Made by a program: the position numbers and the translations under genes. The notes under the pieces were generated by a model. That model was not told the origin of the DNA and searched no databases. It worked only from the letters and a program-made list of their open reading frames with translations. A stretch of 64,000 nt of DNA. It comes from Paenibacillus psychroresistens. GTDB lineage: Bacteria > Bacillota > Bacilli > Paenibacillales > NBRC-103111. This document shows, piece after piece, positions 63,171 to 64,000 of this stretch. The DNA is taken from NCBI RefSeq assembly GCF_009728935.1, contig NZ_CP034235.1, forward strand, positions 1,712,001 through 1,776,000, in the 5' to 3' direction. The number at the start of each line of letters is the position of its first letter. Within the stretch, counting starts at the first letter, position 1.

Positions 63171-63932
63171 TCACCCGTAAGGACCATGCTCATGTAAGCC
63201 TAATAAGCGTGTGAGACGGGCGTTGCCTGCTGCATAATCAATAACTTCCTGCGGCATAACATAGTTGACGAATGGCCAGAACCGCTGCGAAATCCAGCGC
63301 TTGCCATACATGACCTGCTGAACAGCGCGGTCTGTATCGCTTTGATTGGTAGATCCTCTATGCCAAGTTTGTCCAGAGAATATAAGGCAATCTCCTTTGC
63401 GGGCGTCGATGGATATCGGTCCTAGACCTTTATAAATGGGGGGATCTTGGTCGGCTGGTGGATACTGTCCGCTGCGATGACTAGTTGGAATCAATTGGGT
63501 TGGGCCCATATCAGGAGCGACGTCAACCAAGTAATAGATGCAGGTTATCAGATAAGTGGGCACTTGGATTCTCTCATCCAGCTCAACACCCTCTGGCAGA
63601 GGCAGGAACAGATCCTCATCGACATGCCATGTATCAAAGCCTTTGCCTTTCTTGGTTGTAAAAGCATTCATACAGAACATATGGCATTTATCGCCCAACA
63701 TCCCTTCAGCAAAATCAACAATTGGAGCGTTCTCTATCAAGCGAATATACTCTTCCCCTCGTTCAAACATCCGACTGCGAAAACCGGACCATTGTCCTGG
63801 CAAATGAGGCTCCTCCAAGTATGTCAATAACCCGTTATGAAGCTCATCCGCCCATTCTGCTGAGATAGCCCCTCGAAAAACAGTGAAACCTTGTCGATTG
63901 AATTCATCGATATGCTCTTGTAATTCTGCCAT
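63171..63932 (-). CDS. Phytanoyl-CoA dioxygenase (PhyH) family protein 2
   Basis: The 253-residue protein carries H103-x-D105 in TWHVDED and a distal H191 in GQTWHRGST, so the iron site is complete; the Arg nearby (DRAVQQVMYGKRW) may bind 2-oxoglutarate. The ATG at 63932 follows GGAG at about 9 bases; an upstream GTG at 63941 is too close to that site. The sequence ends with LLGLHEHGPYG. The substrate is unknown. It is only distantly related to PhyH 1. Confidence 0.87.
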   Translation of the reverse strand: MAELQEHIDEFNRQGFTVFRGAISAEWADELHNGLLTYLEEPHLPGQWSGFRSRMFERGEEYIRLIENAPIVDFAEGMLGDKCHMFCMNAFTTKKGKGFDTWHVDEDLFLPLPEGVELDERIQVPTYLITCIYYLVDVAPDMGPTQLIPTSHRSGQYPPADQDPPIYKGLGPISIDARKGDCLIFSGQTWHRGSTNQSDTDRAVQQVMYGKRWISQRFWPFVNYVMPQEVIDYAAGNARLTRLLGLHEHGPYG

Positions 63933-64000
63933 TCTCTTCACTCTCCATTGTTAGAAGTTTTGTTGACCGATCCATGGTTTAATCCCAGCTATGTTTAGGC

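Overview
The window looks like a chromosome segment of a spore-forming, low-to-mid GC member of the Bacillales, most likely Paenibacillus or a close relative. The support is the spore genes (YunB, YlbJ, an alpha/beta small acid-soluble spore protein, GerQ), strong AGGAGG-type ribosome binding sites with many TTG/GTG starts, a tryptophan T-box, YycC/YutD-type small proteins, and an SLH-anchored surface protein. No transposase, integrase, tRNA, rRNA or CRISPR array was seen.

Layout. 1-4.9 kb: the end of a sugar-phosphate nucleotidyltransferase, a phospholipase D-superfamily protein, a cytoplasmic alpha-amylase, the sporulation protein YunB and an orphan LarC2. 5-8 kb: a repeat-bearing gap, a possible PD-(D/E)XK/winged-helix protein, and larC1 and larB for the nickel-pincer cofactor. 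8-18 kb: housekeeping genes (YutD, NAD kinase, YlbJ, truncated haemoglobin, DUF2225, YycC, oligoendopeptidase F, a chemotaxis receptor) and several small membrane or secreted proteins. 18.2-51.1 kb: a large mannan/glucomannan utilisation region. 51-59 kb: an Rpn-type nuclease with a possible gene-in-gene antitoxin, T-box-controlled trpS, and a three-gene Ku/polymerase/ligase end-joining operon beside gerQ. 59.8-64 kb: two PhyH-type dioxygenases, a LysR regulator, a metallophosphoesterase and a GNAT gene with an internal deletion.

How the mannan region works (inference from families and order). Three GH5-type enzymes are present: an 813-residue secreted one, a 344-residue enzyme without a signal peptide, and a 1405-residue secreted multidomain enzyme that ends in a cohesin and a dockerin. 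Directly downstream lies an SLH surface protein that itself starts with a cohesin, so a wall-anchored, dockerin-docked mannanase complex can be proposed. Two paralogous ABC importers, both lacking an ATPase gene, are each followed by a YesM/YesN-type two-component system. Inside the cell a GH113 mannanase, the signal-less GH5, a mannobiose 2-epimerase, a GH130 mannosylglucose phosphorylase, a CE7 deacetylase, a ROK sugar kinase and mannose-6-phosphate isomerase would take acetylated mannooligosaccharides to fructose-6-phosphate. A LacI regulator with a nearby palindrome, CcpA-type cre sites and a duplicated 77-bp promoter block suggest layered control.

The strongest leads are the cohesin/dockerin/SLH mannanase pair, an uncharacterised jelly-roll-like domain present three times in the mannanases, the in-frame internal start with a strong ribosome binding site inside rpn, and larC split into two genes on opposite strands. 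All family calls are by eye; no database search was run.
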